Part shown: positions 1 through 8,671 of the stretch, piece by piece
Layout of the letters: each line of letters begins with the position of its first letter
Numbering within the stretch: the first letter of the stretch is position 1
NCBI RefSeq assembly: GCF_009602705.1
Contig: NZ_VSWH01000001.1
Location: forward strand, 620,001-684,000
Reading direction: 5' to 3'
From: Chryseobacterium vaccae
GTDB taxonomy: Bacteria > Bacteroidota > Bacteroidia > Flavobacteriales > Weeksellaceae
DNA length: 64,000 bases
Notes under the pieces: generated by a model
Database searches by the model: none
What the model saw: the letters and a program-made list of their open reading frames with translations, nothing else
What the model was told of the DNA's origin: nothing
Program-made: the position numbers and the translations under genes

Positions 1-180
1 TGGGTGTTGCCTTAAGGGAAGAAGAAGGCAGAGATCTTTAGTTACCAGCCATTAAGAAATACTGAAAGTTTAAGCTTCGTTAAGAAAGTCATTCTGATTT
101 TAAAGAAAACCTGCCGTAAACAATCTTAACTGCTTAAACTTTCTTAATGGAAATCATTTAATTTTTAAAATCAATAAACA
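1..180. other. Upstream region with long interrupted inverted repeat
   Basis: No complete gene lies here. Bases 49-59 (CCATTAAGAAA) are the exact reverse complement of 140-150, and AAGTTTAAGC at 66-75 pairs with GCTTAAACTT at 132-141, so the region could fold into a long interrupted hairpin just before the aldolase gene. Bases 3-41 are open in one plus-strand frame and end in TAG. They could be the last dozen codons of an upstream gene, but this is too short to judge. Confidence 0.4.
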
Positions 181-1062
181 ATGAAAAATGTTCCATTTAA
201 AGGAGTGATTGCTTATCCTATTACCCCTTTCGACGAGAATGAAAAAGTAGACATCCCTCTCTTTAAAAAACTGACTGAAAGGCTGATCGTTTCCGGAAGC
301 CACGGAATAGCTCCGTTAGGAAGTACCGGAGTAATGCCTTATCTGTCCGATGAGGAAAAAGAAGCCGTAACAGAAGCAACAATAGAACAGACCCAGGGGA
401 GGGTCCCGACACTTGTAGGAGTATCTAATCTTACCACAGATAAGACCGTTCATCATGCAAAATTTGCTGAGAAAGCAGGGGCTGATGCTGTAATGATCAT
501 TCCTATGAGCTACTGGAAGCTTACGGATGATGAAATTGTATCTCATTATGATACAGTAGCCAGCAAGATTTCTATTCCTATCATGGCTTATAACAATCCG
601 GCCACCAGTGGAGTAGATATGTCTCCAGCTCTTCTTAAAAGACTGTTGGAGATTCCTAATGTAACGATGATCAAAGAGAGTTCCGGAGATATCCAGAGAA
701 TGCATTATCTGCGAAAAGAACTGGGAGAGGATGTTGCTTTTTATAACGGATCCAATCCGCTGGCCCTGGCTGCATTTACTGCCGGAGCAAGAGGCTGGTG
801 TACCGCGGCACCGAATCTGATCCCCGAACTGAATGTTGCTTTATACAACGCGGTGGAAGAAGGCAATATAGAAAAAGCCCAAGAGGTTTTCTACATGCAG
901 TTCGACCTGTTGAAATTTATCGTTAATAAAGGACTCCCAAGAGCTGTAAAAGCTGGTTTAAACATTCTGGGAGAAGAAGGCGGAAACCTGAGAAATCCGT
1001 TAAAGCCTCTAACGGCTGAAGAAACGCAGGAACTGAAAAATATTATTAAAATCCTTAATTAA
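181..1062 (+). CDS. Dihydrodipicolinate synthase family aldolase/lyase
   Basis: A full-length (293 aa) class I aldolase of the DHDPS/N-acetylneuraminate lyase family with a TIM barrel. Visible family signatures are the phosphate/carboxylate loop PLGSTG (about residues 45-50), the tyrosine of AYNNP (Y137) and the Schiff-base lysine in MIKESSGD (K165). The GSTG loop differs from the GTTGE of true DapA, and no lysine-pathway genes are nearby, so the substrate is probably another 2-oxo acid (for example a sugar acid or hydroxyproline-type substrate). This is inferred, not shown. A small CxxC protein follows 9 bp downstream and is probably co-transcribed. Confidence 0.85.
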   Translation: MKNVPFKGVIAYPITPFDENEKVDIPLFKKLTERLIVSGSHGIAPLGSTGVMPYLSDEEKEAVTEATIEQTQGRVPTLVGVSNLTTDKTVHHAKFAEKAGADAVMIIPMSYWKLTDDEIVSHYDTVASKISIPIMAYNNPATSGVDMSPALLKRLLEIPNVTMIKESSGDIQRMHYLRKELGEDVAFYNGSNPLALAAFTAGARGWCTAAPNLIPELNVALYNAVEEGNIEKAQEVFYMQFDLLKFIVNKGLPRAVKAGLNILGEEGGNLRNPLKPLTAEETQELKNIIKILN

Positions 1063-1071
1063 TTTAATCTT

Positions 1072-1305
1072 ATGAAAAAGTCAATTTTTTATCATGCCGG
1101 ATGTCCGGTTTGTGTAAGTGCAGAGCACGATATTGTTAACCTTATTGGTGCAGAAAATGTAGAAATTATTCATTTAGGAAATGACAGAAGTAAAATGACA
1201 GAAGCTGAAAAGGCGGGGATACAATCTGTCCCTGCTTTGGTAACACCTAATGGAAATGTCCTTCATATCAATTTTGGAGCATCTATGGAAGATGTAAAAA
1301 AATAA
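1072..1305 (+). CDS. Small thioredoxin-fold protein (CPVC)
   Basis: A 77-residue glutaredoxin/thioredoxin-like protein. The N-terminal strand is followed directly by the redox motif GCPVC (about residues 10-14), and the cis-proline region of the fold is visible as SVPALV (about 52-57). No signal peptide is seen, so it is cytoplasmic. It lies 9 bp after the aldolase gene and a strong hairpin terminator follows, so the two genes form a short operon. Its partner and substrate cannot be told. It could work as a mini-thioredoxin or a thiol carrier. Confidence 0.75.
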   Translation: MKKSIFYHAGCPVCVSAEHDIVNLIGAENVEIIHLGNDRSKMTEAEKAGIQSVPALVTPNGNVLHINFGASMEDVKK

Positions 1306-1310
1306 AAATT

Positions 1311-1350
1311 CCCGGTGGCTGAATTTTTCAGAATCACCGGGGTTTTCTGT
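1311..1350 (+). terminator. Intrinsic terminator of the aldolase/redoxin operon
   Basis: CCCGGTG (1311-1317) pairs perfectly with CACCGGG (1335-1341) around a 17-nt loop, followed by a T-rich stretch. It begins five bases after the stop codon of the CxxC protein. Confidence 0.8.
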
Positions 1351-1391
1351 TCTTTTACAAAAGGCAGCCTGAGTTTTCGGCTGTTTTTTCT

Positions 1392-1898
1392 TTATACAGT
1401 GGCATTGCCTTCAACACCGTCTGAATTATTCGTTTTAATTCCAGTTATTGCAGAAGCTACAAAACTGAACAGGCTGACCAGTTTTCCTGCTTTTGTATCC
1501 CAATAATACGTTTCTTCAGGCTCTACACGAATGATGGTAACATCCGGATCATTTTTACCGTCAAACCATGCTTTGGCCATCGGAGACCATTTCTCATCAA
1601 TCGTTGCTTTATCTTTATAAACAGAAGCTTGTCCATATACAGAAAGATATTGAGAGACACTATTGTTCATGAAAAAAAGCTGTACCCTCCGGTCTTCTTT
1701 TATTTCAAAATTCTTGTTGCTTACGGCACTACTGATAAACCATAGGTTCCCGCTGTCATCTGTTTCCTGAAGAGTCATAGGCCGTGAATTGACCGGTACG
1801 GTTTCCAGTTCTGTACAGAACATGCATATTCTTGCTTTTTCTGACAGTTCTTTGATCTTTTTAATGGCTTCGAGGTGGGTTAAATTCTGTGTTGACAT
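1392..1898 (-). CDS. Pyridoxamine 5'-phosphate oxidase-like (general stress) flavoprotein
   Basis: A 168-residue protein of the split-barrel FMN-binding PPOX family, general stress protein 26 type. Family features are the N-terminal helix, the core RPMTLQETDDSGNLWFISS (about 38-56), the strand RRVQLFFMN (about 70-78) and the C-terminal WDTKAGKLVSL. Relatives bind flavin or F420 and have mostly undefined reductase roles. It is monocistronic and converges on the upstream operon. The last 20 or so residues are rich in small and polar residues and lie outside the fold. Confidence 0.82.
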   Translation of the reverse strand: MSTQNLTHLEAIKKIKELSEKARICMFCTELETVPVNSRPMTLQETDDSGNLWFISSAVSNKNFEIKEDRRVQLFFMNNSVSQYLSVYGQASVYKDKATIDEKWSPMAKAWFDGKNDPDVTIIRVEPEETYYWDTKAGKLVSLFSFVASAITGIKTNNSDGVEGNATV

Positions 1899-2042
1899 AT
1901 TATTATATTTTAAAGTTTGGTATTACTGGAAAATAAAAATAAGTGGATTTCTGAAACTGAATTTCAGTAATATTCACTATTAAATATTCAAATACCTGAC
2001 CAAACAGAATGATTATTGCAAGGAATATCCTGAGTTTATGTA

Positions 2043-2402
2043 TTATTGATCTGAAATCATTTTCTGAAGATCACTCCATGCACCGCCATTGTATACATAT
2101 TTAAAGCCTTTTTCCTTTAAAATATGCTCAGCTTTTACGCTCCGTAATCCATGAGAACAGACTGTGATGTAGGTTTTATTCTGGTGAAGTTCAGTATATC
2201 TTTCGCGGATGCTTCCTAAAGAAATATTAACAGATCCTTCAATATGCCCTGTTTTATATTCTTGTTCCGTTCTTACATCCAGAATAATGGCTCCTTTTTT
2301 AATATGGGTTTCAAGATTGTTACCTAATGTCTGGTATTTGTAAACCCGGTAAATAATATACACTGTAAGAGCTATTCCGCAGAGGATTAAGGCATTTTTC
2401 AT
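2043..2402 (-). CDS. Membrane-anchored rhodanese-domain protein
   Basis: A 119-residue protein with one N-terminal transmembrane helix (residues 1-20) and a single rhodanese domain. The active-site loop CSHGLR carries the catalytic cysteine in the CxxxxR form typical of sulfurtransferases, and the domain starts with AIILDVRTEQEY. It probably handles persulfide sulfur at the membrane. Its start overlaps the stop of the DUF3817 gene by 4 bp, so it is the last gene of a three-gene operon with a TetR-type operator at its promoter. Confidence 0.85.
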   Translation of the reverse strand: MKNALILCGIALTVYIIYRVYKYQTLGNNLETHIKKGAIILDVRTEQEYKTGHIEGSVNISLGSIRERYTELHQNKTYITVCSHGLRSVKAEHILKEKGFKYVYNGGAWSDLQKMISDQ

Positions 2403-2701
2403 AGTCTGCTTAAAATTTTACGGTCAATATAAAAGGTGCCAAAAGGAATAAAGCACGCCAGGATTACTTTCCAGGTCGTTTCTTTAAATTTCCATTGCTG
2501 TTCAACCCCTACACTTAAGGTATTAAACAGGAAAAGAAGAAATAATGTTCCATGAACCGGACCCATTAGTTTTACAAGTCCCGGGTTTCCCAACCCATAT
2601 TTCAATGGTACCGCAATGAATACCAGAATGAGCAGGGAGATTCCTTCCAGAATGGCCAGAATCCTGAGACGGCCGGCTTTTGTTTTTAATAAATTCATCA
2701 T
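2399..2701 (-). CDS. DUF3817 integral membrane protein
   Basis: A 100-residue protein with about three hydrophobic helices. It matches the DUF3817 pattern: an early LRILAILEGISLLIL helix, the conserved PLKYG, then GPVHGTLFLLFLF. The biochemical role is unknown; relatives are small inner-membrane proteins. It sits between a larger membrane protein (2 bp away) and the rhodanese gene (4-bp overlap), which points to co-translation in one unit. Confidence 0.8.
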   Translation of the reverse strand: MMNLLKTKAGRLRILAILEGISLLILVFIAVPLKYGLGNPGLVKLMGPVHGTLFLLFLFNTLSVGVEQQWKFKETTWKVILACFIPFGTFYIDRKILSRL

Positions 2702-2703
2702 AA

Positions 2704-3162
2704 TTATCTAAAATAAGGTCTGTTGGCAAGAGGGGAGAATGGCCATGGGATAGCCATAAAAATAAGTACTAACGCAATGAAATACCAAATAAGCATTGTT
2801 CTGAATTTTTCCCGGTCTGTTTCTTTTCTCTTAGCCAAAGCAGAACCTATGGTGATCAGCACAACTGAAGTAATCATTAGTAAAATATGAATCAGCCCGA
2901 AGAAAAGCAGGTCCAGAGAGGCTTTAGATTCACTGAAGTTCTTCCAGAAATATTTTACGATTGGACTCCTGGAATAAAGGACAATTCCCAAAACCAGCTG
3001 AATATGGGCAATGGTTGCTGTCCAGTGCCGTACCGAATCTTCCTTTTTTCCAAATGTTTTTTGATAAAAATATCCTCTGAAGGCTATCCATATGCTGTAA
3101 ATAAGGCTTAATAAAACGATCCACCGGAACAGGGAATGAAGAAATGTAAGCGTCTGGTACAT
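2704..3162 (-). CDS. Conserved four-helix membrane protein
   Basis: A 152-residue protein with four predicted transmembrane helices (about residues 10-30, 48-66, 83-106, 122-142) and histidines near helix ends (H9, H46, H53, H92). Such proteins in Bacteroidota are often labelled cytochrome b-like, but no haem ligand pair can be proven here. It is the first gene of the operon with DUF3817 and rhodanese proteins. The start at 3162 lies about 15 nt after the predicted transcription start. Confidence 0.6.
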   Translation of the reverse strand: MYQTLTFLHSLFRWIVLLSLIYSIWIAFRGYFYQKTFGKKEDSVRHWTATIAHIQLVLGIVLYSRSPIVKYFWKNFSESKASLDLLFFGLIHILLMITSVVLITIGSALAKRKETDREKFRTMLIWYFIALVLIFMAIPWPFSPLANRPYFR

Positions 3163-3182
3163 GATTAATTTTTAGAACACTT

Positions 3183-3220
3183 CAAAGATAGAATAAAAAC
3201 ATACTAATTAGTATGTTTTT
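3183..3220 (-). promoter_or_regulatory. Promoter with 26-bp perfect palindromic operator (TetR type)
   Basis: On the minus strand TATCTTTG (complement of 3183-3190) fits the Bacteroidota -7 element TAnnTTTG. Directly upstream lies a perfect 26-bp palindrome at 3195-3220 centred on CATACTAATTAGTATG. It covers the spacer and -33 region, the position expected for a repressor. The TetR gene ends 10 bp further upstream, so its product is the obvious candidate ligand. Confidence 0.7.
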
Positions 3221-3230
3221 TGGTAAAAAA

Positions 3231-3821
3231 TTATTCCAAAGATTTGAAATAAGATTTAAGTCCTTTTAAATAAATGAGATACACGGATTTTGAGTTTTCC
3301 AGTTTCCCTAAATTCCGCACTCCCCAATAGCCGGACATTACAAAAACGGCAATTTCTTTTGCGTTGACATTCTCTTTTAACGAGTTATTTTTCTTTCCGT
3401 TTTCAATACACGAAATAATGGCATCCTCCCATTGTACAGAAAGTTTATTCAGAGCCTTGGTAAAATCTACATGCCATGGAGCCATTTCCTGCGTGAAATT
3501 GGAAGCCGGGCAGCCGTATGCAACCTTTAACAAATCATTTTCCATTAAAACGTTATACAGCAGGTTGTAAATACTTTCTAAAGGCTGATCGCTGTTTTGC
3601 AGAGGTTCAATGAAGATGCTTTTGAAATTATTGATCAGAAGTTCATTAATGATGGCCAGACCCATTTCATCTTTTGTTTTAAAATGATAATAGAAAGCCC
3701 CTTTTGTTACCTGGGTGGTTGCAATGATTTCATCGATGCTTGTGGTCTGATAACCTTTCACATAAATCAGTTCAAAGGCTTTCTGAAGAATATTTAAACG
3801 GGTTGCTTCTGATTTTTTCAT
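3231..3821 (-). CDS. TetR/AcrR family transcriptional regulator
   Basis: A 196-residue TetR-family repressor. The N-terminal HTH is clear: AFELIYVKGYQTTSIDEIIATTQVTKG, then FYYHFKTKDEMG (about residues 15-54). The C-terminal half is a ligand-binding helical domain of the YcdC/AcrR type. It is transcribed divergently from an MFS exporter (3970) and lies directly upstream, on the same strand, of the rhodanese/membrane operon. The only palindrome seen is at that operon's promoter, not in the 148 bp before the MFS gene, so the nearest target is the downstream operon. Confidence 0.9.
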   Translation of the reverse strand: MKKSEATRLNILQKAFELIYVKGYQTTSIDEIIATTQVTKGAFYYHFKTKDEMGLAIINELLINNFKSIFIEPLQNSDQPLESIYNLLYNVLMENDLLKVAYGCPASNFTQEMAPWHVDFTKALNKLSVQWEDAIISCIENGKKNNSLKENVNAKEIAVFVMSGYWGVRNLGKLENSKSVYLIYLKGLKSYFKSLE

Positions 3822-3969
3822 AGGGAGGCACTGTCTTTACTGCAAAGAAACGGAATTTCTAAAAACTTAACTATCATTATTCTGATAATAAACTACAATT
3901 TAAATAATTTTTATAATATAATTTTTCGTCAGAACTTTGTCTGGTCAAAATCAATAAAATCTGAATACG

Positions 3970-5184
3970 ATGAATAATCAGAAAGAAATACAGATTCAGG
4001 CACAGGGAGTGAAAAGCAAAGGCCTTCCTGCTGCATTATGGGCACTTACAATAAGTGCATTCGGAATAGGAACCACCGAGTTTGTCATTGTAGGGCTTCT
4101 TCCTACAGTAGCATCAGACCTTGGCATCAGCATTCCTTCAGCGGGACTTTTAGTAAGTCTTTACGCAATAGGGGTTGCCATAGGAGCACCTATACTGACA
4201 GCCCTAACCGGGAAAGTTCCGCGAAAGATTCTTCTAATTTCGATTATGCTGTTATTTGTTATTGGTAATGGATTGGCTTCAGTAGCTCCGGGATTTTTTA
4301 CACTGGTTTTGGCCAGAATTCTGACCGGATTTGCCCATGGAGTTTACTTTTCTATAGGCTCCACAATTGCCGCGTCGTTAGTCACTGAAGAAAGACGGGC
4401 AACGGCTATTTCAATTATGTTTTCAGGGCTTACCCTGGCGATCGTGACAGGAGTTCCACTGGGAACTTTTATCGGGCAGCATTTCGGGTGGAGAGCCACT
4501 TTTATCGGCGTTTCCATTCTGGGAATCATAGGACTGATCGCAAGTATGCTGTTGGTTCCGAAAAACCTTAAAAGCGATCAGACAGCCTCTTTAAAAAGCC
4601 TGCCCAAAGTATTGGGAAACAGACGTCTGATCTTTGCATTTTTAATGACAGCCATGGGATACGGAGGAACATTTGTTGTGTTTACCTACTTATCACCGAT
4701 TTTACAGCAGATCACAGGATTTCAGGAATCCACCGTAACATTCATCCTTCTGGTATATGGAATTGCGATTGCCCTGGGAAATCTTTTCGGAGGAAAAATG
4801 GCCAATAAAAAACCGTTAAAAGCTCTTTTATGGATGTTTGCAGCACAAGGTCTGGTATTACTGGCATTTTATTTTACAGCTGCCAGTCCGGTACTGAGTA
4901 TTATCACGCTCTTTCTTTTAGGAGGCTTATCTTTTGCCACCGTGCCCGGATTGCAGCTCTTGGTAGTACAAATCGCAGAAAAAGAAGTTTCCGGTACAGA
5001 AGATGTGGCATCAGGAATCAATATTGCAGCATTTAATATCGGGATTGCGATAGGATCTTATACTGGTGGGCTTATTGTAAACTCTTCTTTAGGATTGAAC
5101 AGTACACCCTGGATCGGAGCGGTATTTCTATTAGCAACAGTATTAATCACATGGTACAGCATCCATTTGAGCAAAAAGAAATAA
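3970..5184 (+). CDS. MFS transporter, DHA1 (AraJ-like) family
   Basis: A 404-residue 12-helix major facilitator. N-terminal features of the drug:H+ antiporter-1 group are visible: GIGTTEFVIVGLLPTVA in helix 1, the loop-2/3 motif around GKVPRKILL, and GVPLGTFIGQHFGWRATF in helix 5 (motif C type). It most resembles AraJ/YdhP-like exporters of sugars, purines or drugs; the substrate is unknown. The divergent TetR gene makes inducible expression plausible, but no operator was found between them. Confidence 0.85.
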   Translation: MNNQKEIQIQAQGVKSKGLPAALWALTISAFGIGTTEFVIVGLLPTVASDLGISIPSAGLLVSLYAIGVAIGAPILTALTGKVPRKILLISIMLLFVIGNGLASVAPGFFTLVLARILTGFAHGVYFSIGSTIAASLVTEERRATAISIMFSGLTLAIVTGVPLGTFIGQHFGWRATFIGVSILGIIGLIASMLLVPKNLKSDQTASLKSLPKVLGNRRLIFAFLMTAMGYGGTFVVFTYLSPILQQITGFQESTVTFILLVYGIAIALGNLFGGKMANKKPLKALLWMFAAQGLVLLAFYFTAASPVLSIITLFLLGGLSFATVPGLQLLVVQIAEKEVSGTEDVASGINIAAFNIGIAIGSYTGGLIVNSSLGLNSTPWIGAVFLLATVLITWYSIHLSKKK

Positions 5185-5464
5185 GAAAGGGAGAAGGAAG
5201 AGATTATTTATTATTTTTTTCTCTCGCTGATTTTGCAGATAACGCAGATCTTAAAATAACGGTATGTATATGAATAAAGTTATAGGTGATTGACAATTCT
5301 CGTTATACTGCCTTGCTTTTAGTTGACTCAAATGTAATATTGTTTAAAGCCTGAATATTCAAAAAATCTGCAAGAAATTTTTTAATTTTAATATTTTCCC
5401 TCATATTAAAGAGTCTCTAAGCTTTTTTTCAGAACAAAATAATTTCCAACCTCTCTCTTCCACC

Positions 5465-6109
5465 TTAGATTTCATGAATTTCAGAATCTGTAAATACAAA
5501 AAACTTTCCGCTTTTGGGAATATTTTTGGTATCAAGTCCTGTAAATTCACTGAAGGCAGGTAGAAGAAGCTGTCCGGAAGTCTGTACAAAACAAGGAAGT
5601 CTGAAGCTTTTCACTGAAGAATTCAGGATAACGCCCGGATGAATATGCCCGGTGATCTGAAATCCGGAGCGTGTTTTATCAAAATCATGAATGAAGATAA
5701 AATCGTCGATCTGCAGAAGTTCAGCCCTGAAATTCAGGCATAATTTACGTTCCAGGGCTTCTGTAATCCGATCGTGGTTACCTTCGATAAGATAAAATAA
5801 GAGATCAGGATACTGATTTCTCCATCGGCAAAACTCATCCACGTCAGAATTATCTCCGGCATGGAGCAAATCACCAACAATAATGAATTTATCAGGGTTA
5901 AAATAGGCTATGAGAGCAGATAATCTTTCCAGATCGCTTTTCATAATATGATTGGCCAGAGCAATCCCGTTTTTCCGGAAATGAGCTGTTTTCCCGATAT
6001 GAAGGTCAGACAGGATTAATGCTTTCTCTCTTTTCCAGAATGCGGCGCGCTGATTGGTTAACGTGAAAACTTCGTTGCTGATCGTGATATTTTTTACGGC
6101 AATATTCAA
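5465..6109 (-). CDS. pdeM: Ligase-associated DNA-damage-response endonuclease PdeM
   Basis: A 214-residue calcineurin-type metallophosphoesterase. All metal-site motifs are present in order: LSDLHIGK (about residue 33), VGDLLHAG (about 77), EGNHD (about 108), and the C-terminal GHIHPG (about 153). PdeM-type enzymes act on DNA and occur with the bacterial Lhr-like helicase, ATP-dependent ligase and MBL exonuclease, exactly the three genes that lie upstream here on the same strand. The gap to the helicase gene is 107 bp, so it may be distal in the operon or have its own promoter. Confidence 0.88.
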   Translation of the reverse strand: MNIAVKNITISNEVFTLTNQRAAFWKREKALILSDLHIGKTAHFRKNGIALANHIMKSDLERLSALIAYFNPDKFIIVGDLLHAGDNSDVDEFCRWRNQYPDLLFYLIEGNHDRITEALERKLCLNFRAELLQIDDFIFIHDFDKTRSGFQITGHIHPGVILNSSVKSFRLPCFVQTSGQLLLPAFSEFTGLDTKNIPKSGKFFVFTDSEIHEI

Positions 6110-6161
6110 GACTGTAAATGATTAAAAATGTCAATGGTGAATTATACTTCGTAAGTCAATT

Positions 6162-6190
6162 GTCAATTAGCTTCGCTGTGAATTTTACCA
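6162..6190 (+). repeat. Dispersed short intergenic repeat, copy 1
   Basis: GTCAATTAGCTTCGCTGTGA starts at 6162 and recurs in degenerate form (GTCAATTAGCTTTGCAGTGA) at 12982. Both copies follow a GGTGAAT segment and sit in short gaps between genes. This suggests a small dispersed element of the genome. Confidence 0.5.
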
Positions 6191-6216
6191 AATGAAAAGC
6201 ATTGACGGTGACTTAT

Positions 6217-8670
6217 CTATAACAAAATATTTTTTCCGGCCTGTTCCACCATTTTCCTGATCCTGGCATCAAGGCTTTCACTGGATAAGGTCTGCCTCAG
6301 GCTATCTACTTTGATCGGGAAGCTGAGCGGGGTAAAGGTATTGGAATATTTTAAAATAATTTTTGATTTTTCTATTCTTTTAAAGGCTTCCACCAATCGC
6401 TGTTCCTGAAGCTGTATATTGAAAACCTCTGTATACGCCTGTCTTACAAGAAAATGATTGGGGTCGTGATCTTCTAAAACCTTAAAGATTAGTCCGGCTG
6501 AACTCTGCAACGACTTATTGGAGCGCTGTTTTCCTGCATAATTCTGGATCACCATTCCGGAGATCACAGCAATATCCCTGAATTTTCTTCTGGCCATTTC
6601 CGCTGAATTAATGCTGGCGATTACATCATTCATCAGGTTTTCCCGGGTGAGAACAGCATGCAGATTTTCTTCATTCAGAGGAATTTCCTTGTCACTGAAC
6701 AGTTCAAAACCGTAATCATTCATCGCCATGGAAAAAGAGATCGGGGCCAGCTTTGAAATACGGTAAGCCATCAGGGCTGCCATCACTTCATGCACAAGAC
6801 GCCCTTCAAAAGGGTACATAAACAGATGATAACCTTCTCTGTTTTTGATCATTTCGACCAGAAACTCATCTTCTTTGGGAATATGCGAGTTCTTTTCCTG
6901 CCGTACCAGAAGCGGATGCAGGAATTTCAGTTCTTTTTCCGAAGTTTTGGGATTCAGGGCATGGGAAAGTTTTTCTCTTAAAAAATGTCCCAGATCAGAG
7001 CTTAGAGGAAGCCTTCCGCCCAGATAACTAGGAGTTATTGCCTTTCCTTTGGCTGATCTTACATAGACGGTCATATCTTTTATCATGGTCACTTCAAGAG
7101 TACGTCCTGCCAGAATAAATTTTTCTTCTTTTTTGAGTTTTGAAATAAAATATTCCTCCACCATACCGATATAACCACCTGAAATAAATTTTACTTTCAG
7201 CATAGCATCACTTACAATAACGCCCATATTCATACGGTGGAGCATAGCGATTTTTCTTGAGGTCACTTTATATAAACCGTTTTCCATAATGATAATCTTA
7301 TGAAATTCCTCATAGCTTTTTAAGACACTTCCCCCGATGGTCAGAAAATCAAGACAGCTTTTCCATTCATCATCCGTCATTTCCCGGAAAGCATATGTTT
7401 TTTTGATCCTTTCATAAGTTTCTTCGGGATAAAAGCCATCTCCAACGGCTAAAGTCATCAGAAACTGAACCAGCACATCAAAGCATAATACCTGAGGCTC
7501 GCGGGGTTCTGTTACTTTTTGTTTGACCGCTTCTTTTAATGCTGAAACCTCGATCAGTTCCAGGGAATGAGTAGGGACGCAGTAAATTTTAGAGGTTTCA
7601 AAAGGGGAGTGGCCACTCCGTCCGGCACGCTGAAGAAACCGGGCAACCCCTTTGGCTGAGCCAATCTGGATGACTGTATCAACAGGCTTAAAATCTATGC
7701 CGAGATCCAGAGAGGAAGTAGAAACCACCGCTTTCAGTTTCCCACTGCTTAAGTTCTCTTCAATCCAGATCCGGAGGTGAGCATCAATAGAGCTGTGATG
7801 AATGGCGATCTGACCTGCAAAATCAGGATAGGCGTTCAGCAGAAGCTGATACCACATTTCACTCTGGCTTCTTGTATTGGTAAAAACAATGGTAGAAGTA
7901 GATTCAAGAATAACCGGAACGATTTTATCTGCCAGTTTCGCGCCCAGATGTCCCGCCCATGGAAGAACCTCCACTTCATCAGGGAAAACAGGAAGGATTT
8001 CAATTTTTTTATATTCTTTGGCGGTAATTTTTGTTTTTTTGATGTCGTAAGGAATCAAAACCTCTATAGCTTCATCCAGATTTCCGATGGTTGCGGTAAT
8101 TCCCCAGATTTTCATAGCTGGAGCATATTTTCTCAATTGGGAGATGGCCAGTTCTACCATAACTCCGCGTTTAGAGCCCAGCAGTTCATGCCATTCATCC
8201 ACTGCGGCACATTTCAGATCCTGAAAAAACCTGCTGTGATTTTTCTGCCCCAGAAGCAGATGAAGACTTTCCGGAGTAACAACAAGAATTTCAGGCATGT
8301 TTCTTACCTGTTGCTGCCTTACTTTGGGGTCGGTATCGCCATTTCTTACTCCTACGGTCCAGTCCAGACCAATCTCATTCATGGCTTCTTCCATGGCTTT
8401 GGCAATATCTTTTGCCAGAGACCGGAGCGGAGTGATCCAGATCATTTTTAGCCCTTTTTTATACTTTTCTGGATGGTTCATAAAATCTAAAACCAATGCC
8501 AGAAATACAGAAAACGTTTTTCCGAACCCTGTGGGAGCTATCACCATACCGCTGTAGCCGTTTCCGAATTTGCGCCAGGTCTCGGTCTGGAATTTAAATG
8601 GAGCAATACCTTTTCCGGTCATCCACTGCTGAATGACTTTAAAGCCGTTGGTATTTTCAAATGTATTCAA
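6217..8670 (-). CDS. Ligase-associated DNA-damage-response DEXH helicase (Lhr-core type)
   Basis: An 817-residue superfamily 2 helicase. Motifs seen: Walker A APTGFGKT (K51), motif II DEWH, motif III GITAT, motif V STSSLDLGIDF, and motif VI LQRAGRSGHS. The length and the Lhr-specific winged-helix/DUF-type C-terminal half fit the Lhr-core group that travels with LigB-type ligases. Its start codon is 1 bp from the ligase stop, so the two are translated as a pair. The expected role is unwinding or remodelling damaged DNA for the nucleases and ligase of the same cassette. Confidence 0.9.
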   Translation of the reverse strand: MNTFENTNGFKVIQQWMTGKGIAPFKFQTETWRKFGNGYSGMVIAPTGFGKTFSVFLALVLDFMNHPEKYKKGLKMIWITPLRSLAKDIAKAMEEAMNEIGLDWTVGVRNGDTDPKVRQQQVRNMPEILVVTPESLHLLLGQKNHSRFFQDLKCAAVDEWHELLGSKRGVMVELAISQLRKYAPAMKIWGITATIGNLDEAIEVLIPYDIKKTKITAKEYKKIEILPVFPDEVEVLPWAGHLGAKLADKIVPVILESTSTIVFTNTRSQSEMWYQLLLNAYPDFAGQIAIHHSSIDAHLRIWIEENLSSGKLKAVVSTSSLDLGIDFKPVDTVIQIGSAKGVARFLQRAGRSGHSPFETSKIYCVPTHSLELIEVSALKEAVKQKVTEPREPQVLCFDVLVQFLMTLAVGDGFYPEETYERIKKTYAFREMTDDEWKSCLDFLTIGGSVLKSYEEFHKIIIMENGLYKVTSRKIAMLHRMNMGVIVSDAMLKVKFISGGYIGMVEEYFISKLKKEEKFILAGRTLEVTMIKDMTVYVRSAKGKAITPSYLGGRLPLSSDLGHFLREKLSHALNPKTSEKELKFLHPLLVRQEKNSHIPKEDEFLVEMIKNREGYHLFMYPFEGRLVHEVMAALMAYRISKLAPISFSMAMNDYGFELFSDKEIPLNEENLHAVLTRENLMNDVIASINSAEMARRKFRDIAVISGMVIQNYAGKQRSNKSLQSSAGLIFKVLEDHDPNHFLVRQAYTEVFNIQLQEQRLVEAFKRIEKSKIILKYSNTFTPLSFPIKVDSLRQTLSSESLDARIRKMVEQAGKNILL

Positions 8671-8671
8671 T

